Shown piece after piece: positions 63,866 through 64,000 of a stretch of 64,000 nt of DNA. Position numbers and translations under genes: made by a program. The DNA comes from an uncultured Tateyamaria sp. (GTDB lineage: Bacteria; Pseudomonadota; Alphaproteobacteria; Rhodobacterales; Rhodobacteraceae). The stretch spans positions 619,501 through 683,500 of the forward strand of contig NZ_CANKXW010000001.1 of assembly GCF_947487805.1 (NCBI RefSeq), given 5' to 3'. The notes under the pieces were generated by a model. The model made no database searches. It had not been told where the DNA came from and worked only from the letters and a program-made list of their open reading frames with translations. Positions within the stretch are counted from its first letter, which is position 1; every line of letters starts with the position of its first letter.

Positions 63866-64000
63866 CGGATATTACAACGGACGTGCTGATCATCGGGACC
63901 GGGCCTGCCGGTTCGGCAACCGCGGCGCTGCTGTCGACCTACGGGGTCGAGAACATGGTGATCAACCGCTATCGCTGGCTGGCAAACACGCCGCGCGCGC
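63862..64000 (+). CDS. FAD-dependent aromatic monooxygenase, phenol hydroxylase-like (3' part outside window)
   Basis: Only the first 46 codons are present. MTDITTDVLIIGTGPAGSA is the FAD-binding Rossmann motif, and the INRYRWLANTPRA stretch resembles the TfdB/phenol 2-monooxygenase class. GGAGGACACACC precedes ATG 63862. It overlaps the livM-type stop by four bases, so its product probably hydroxylates the imported compound. The identity rests on a short stretch. Confidence 0.65.
   Translation, partial: MTDITTDVLIIGTGPAGSATAALLSTYGVENMVINRYRWLANTPRA

Overview
The window looks like a chromosomal segment of a marine Roseobacter-group alphaproteobacterium (Rhodobacteraceae sensu lato). The evidence is the protein sequences themselves, the high GC content, the aapJQMP amino-acid transporter, the rarA-crcB-RluC-HAD-ATP12 neighbourhood and the rpmH-rnpA-yidD-yidC-MOSC-engB-argB neighbourhood. 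No rRNA, CRISPR array or replication origin was seen. One tRNA is present.

Layout. 1-407: the 5' part of a minus-strand 2OG-Fe(II) oxygenase-like gene. 539-13868: ribosomal protein genes from L29 through RNA polymerase alpha to L17. This block is broken in three places by unrelated genes: upstream of L29, between L30 and L15 (VWA protein, DsbA-like protein, two paralogous membrane proteins), and between adk and S13 (a small membrane protein). Each surviving ribosomal piece has its own recognisable promoter. 13984-19509: housekeeping genes (Deg-type protease, RarA, CrcB, pseudouridine synthase, HAD phosphatase, ATP12). 19705-24178: aapJQMP. 24205-33865 (minus): the rpmH to argB neighbourhood plus TtcA, a c-di-GMP phosphodiesterase and a short tail (fatty acid hydroxylase, ferredoxin, SixA). 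34184-37734: TVP38 membrane protein, a mercuric-reductase-like flavoprotein and an orphan histidine kinase. 37804-37880: tRNA-Arg(ACG).

Beyond the tRNA the character changes. An IS transposase remnant and a decayed glyoxalase gene are followed by small divergent regulator/target modules. These are LysR with a flavodoxin-like protein and (by a shared operator-like motif) a tautomerase/NTF2 operon; TetR with a secreted protein; LysR with an FAD oxidoreductase and an SDR; TetR with a DsrE-like protein; and TetR with a membrane protein and an MFS exporter. Several have clear palindromic operators. The content suggests electrophile, quinone or redox stress handling.

52.8-56.6 kb is a copper module: CsoR, a glutaredoxin-MauE fusion, CopD, CopC, a cytochrome c, a DUF411 protein and a small His/Cys-containing secreted protein. 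Near-identical CsoR-type operators lie in both promoter regions. About 1.3 kb that I cannot interpret follows. The window ends with a LysR regulator divergent from a branched-chain/HAAT-type ABC importer whose last gene overlaps the start of a phenol-hydroxylase-like FAD monooxygenase. This suggests coupled uptake and hydroxylation of an aromatic compound.
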